This document shows, one piece after another, positions 5,873-6,460 of a stretch of DNA of 6,460 bases. The position numbers were made by a program, and so were the translations under genes. Every line of letters starts with the position of its first letter. Position 1 is the first letter of the stretch. The DNA is from JBJXFK01 sp046155505. Its GTDB lineage: Bacteria > Planctomycetota > Phycisphaerae > UBA1845 > Fen-1342. A model generated the notes under the pieces. The model did not search any database, was not told where the DNA came from, and worked only from the letters and a program-made list of their open reading frames with translations. Where the stretch lies: positions 1-6,460 of the forward strand of contig JBJXFK010000178.1 of the NCBI GenBank assembly GCA_046155505.1, read 5' to 3'.

Positions 5873-5948
5873 CGTAGGGTGGGCATCGCCAACCGTTTCG
5901 TGCGTCTCCACAAATCCTCAGCAAGTGATGGGCGATGGCCACCCTACG
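5873..5948. repeat. Nested-palindrome intergenic repeat, copy 3 (degenerate)
   Basis: Left arm 5873-5894 and right arm 5927-5948 match the arms of copies 1 and 2 apart from three substitutions: one in the left arm (GCCAACC) and two in the right (GATGGGC and GATGGCC). These break pairing inside the small hairpins and the long stem. The 32-nt spacer matches copy 2 at 24 positions in the same orientation. The copy lies in the divergent region between nrfH and the Gfo/Idh/MocA gene, so it is likely part of the nrfHA leader or promoter region. It looks older than copies 1 and 2. Confidence 0.9.
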
Positions 5949-6017
5949 GATTGGACGCCGCTGCGACTTGCCGCGAAACTGCCGCACTTAGTCAAGAGCC
6001 AATCGCGCACGCGCAAC

Positions 6018-6021
6018 GGAG
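6018..6021 (+). promoter_or_regulatory. Ribosome binding site
   Basis: GGAG lies five bases before ATG 6027, supporting that start for the Tat-exported oxidoreductase-like gene. Confidence 0.6.
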
Positions 6022-6026
6022 CCAAC

Positions 6027-6460
6027 ATGCAAGCGCCTCAAGAATCCAATCGTCGCGACATCCTCAAGGCCGGCGCACTCGCCGTTGCATCGGCACTCGT
6101 CGGCGCCGCCGGCTGCGCAAGCCGCAACGACCCGAACAACGCCCCGCACCGCGACAGCCGCACCGCCAGCGGCATGAAACCGGTCGTCACCAAGCCGATG
6201 GAGCGCGTCCGCATCGGCTTCGTCGGCGTCGGCGGCATGGGCACGAACCACGTGAACCAACTTCTTCGCGTCCCCGGTGCCGAGATCGTCGCCGTCTGCG
6301 ACATCGTGCCCGAGCACGCCGCCCGCGCCGCCGATCTCGTCGAAAAGGCCGGCTTCGGCAAACCCGCGCAATTCACCAAAGGCCCGACCGACTACAAACG
6401 CCTCTGCGAAACCGTTGATTGCGACATCGTCTACACCGCCACGCCGTGGGAACTGCATGT
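6027..6460 (+). CDS. Gfo/Idh/MocA family protein, Tat-exported, GH109-like (partial, 3' end outside window)
   Basis: About 144 residues of the N-terminus are present and the frame is open to the window edge. The start is a twin-arginine signal (NRRDILKAGALAVASALVGAAGC, with R9-R10) ending in a lipobox-like AAGC, so export in folded form and lipid attachment at C30 are likely. A Pro/Asn/Ser/Arg-rich linker follows. The Rossmann fold then begins at RIGFVGVGGMG (62-72), with the dinucleotide loop G67-G69-G72 and a VCD strand end. The text DYKRLCETVDCDIVYTATPWELHV resembles GH109 proteins, NAD-dependent glycosidases of the Gfo/Idh/MocA superfamily first described on N-acetylgalactosamine. That assignment is tentative because the catalytic half is missing; a generic sugar dehydrogenase is the alternative. 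GGAG five bases upstream supports ATG 6027. It is divergent from nrfHA, and no functional link is evident. Confidence 0.9.
   Translation, partial: MQAPQESNRRDILKAGALAVASALVGAAGCASRNDPNNAPHRDSRTASGMKPVVTKPMERVRIGFVGVGGMGTNHVNQLLRVPGAEIVAVCDIVPEHAARAADLVEKAGFGKPAQFTKGPTDYKRLCETVDCDIVYTATPWELH

Noticed and set aside
436..5948. CRISPR array
   Set aside because: The repeats are inverted-repeat elements kilobases apart, not direct repeats with regular short spacers, and no cas gene is present.
5990..5995. TTGACT on the minus strand as a -35 box for nrfHA
   Set aside because: The hexamer is good, but the sequence 17 nt downstream (GGCAAG) is not a -10 box. Not supportable without a mapped start.
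5988..6458. Minus-strand open frame opposite the Gfo/Idh/MocA gene
   Set aside because: The plus strand has a Tat signal, a Rossmann GxGxxG loop and a ribosome site; the antisense frame has none of these.

Overview
This is a high-GC bacterial window. It most resembles a planctomycete (Planctomycetota) or a close relative. That is inferred from the short nested-palindrome repeats between genes, weak or absent Shine-Dalgarno sites at several starts, a Tat-exported Gfo/Idh/MocA protein, and a secreted protein of no recognised family. The sequence alone does not fix the genus.

Layout, left to right. On the + strand: a stand-alone response-regulator receiver protein (49-441); repeat copy 1 (436-511); a sugar phosphate isomerase/epimerase-like TIM-barrel protein (526-1299); a secreted protein of unknown function (1364-2335); and a polytopic Wzx/MATE-type polysaccharide flippase (2420-3757). 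Repeat copy 2 (3753-3828) lies between the flippase and the convergent nrfA. On the - strand is a two-gene operon for respiratory ammonification: nrfH (5856-5407, tetraheme quinol dehydrogenase), then nrfA (5250-3844, pentaheme nitrite reductase). Repeat copy 3 (5873-5948) lies just upstream of nrfH. Divergent from it, a Tat-signal Gfo/Idh/MocA (GH109-like) gene starts at 6027 and runs off the window.

The best-understood system is nrfHA. NrfH takes electrons from membrane quinol and passes them to NrfA, which reduces nitrite to ammonium with six electrons. Two traits of this NrfA stand out: the catalytic-heme motif is CxxCH rather than the classical CxxCK, and the N-terminus is an uncleaved membrane anchor preceded by a small Cys cluster.

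The most unusual structural signal is the ~76-bp repeat family. Each copy is a large inverted repeat whose two arms are themselves hairpins. The copies fill intergenic gaps to within about 15 nt of a neighbouring gene. Two of them supply the TAG stop codon of the gene upstream, and two lie just before a start codon. No CRISPR array, tRNA, rRNA, integrase or transposase gene was seen. I find no convincing evidence for a wholly new multi-gene system.
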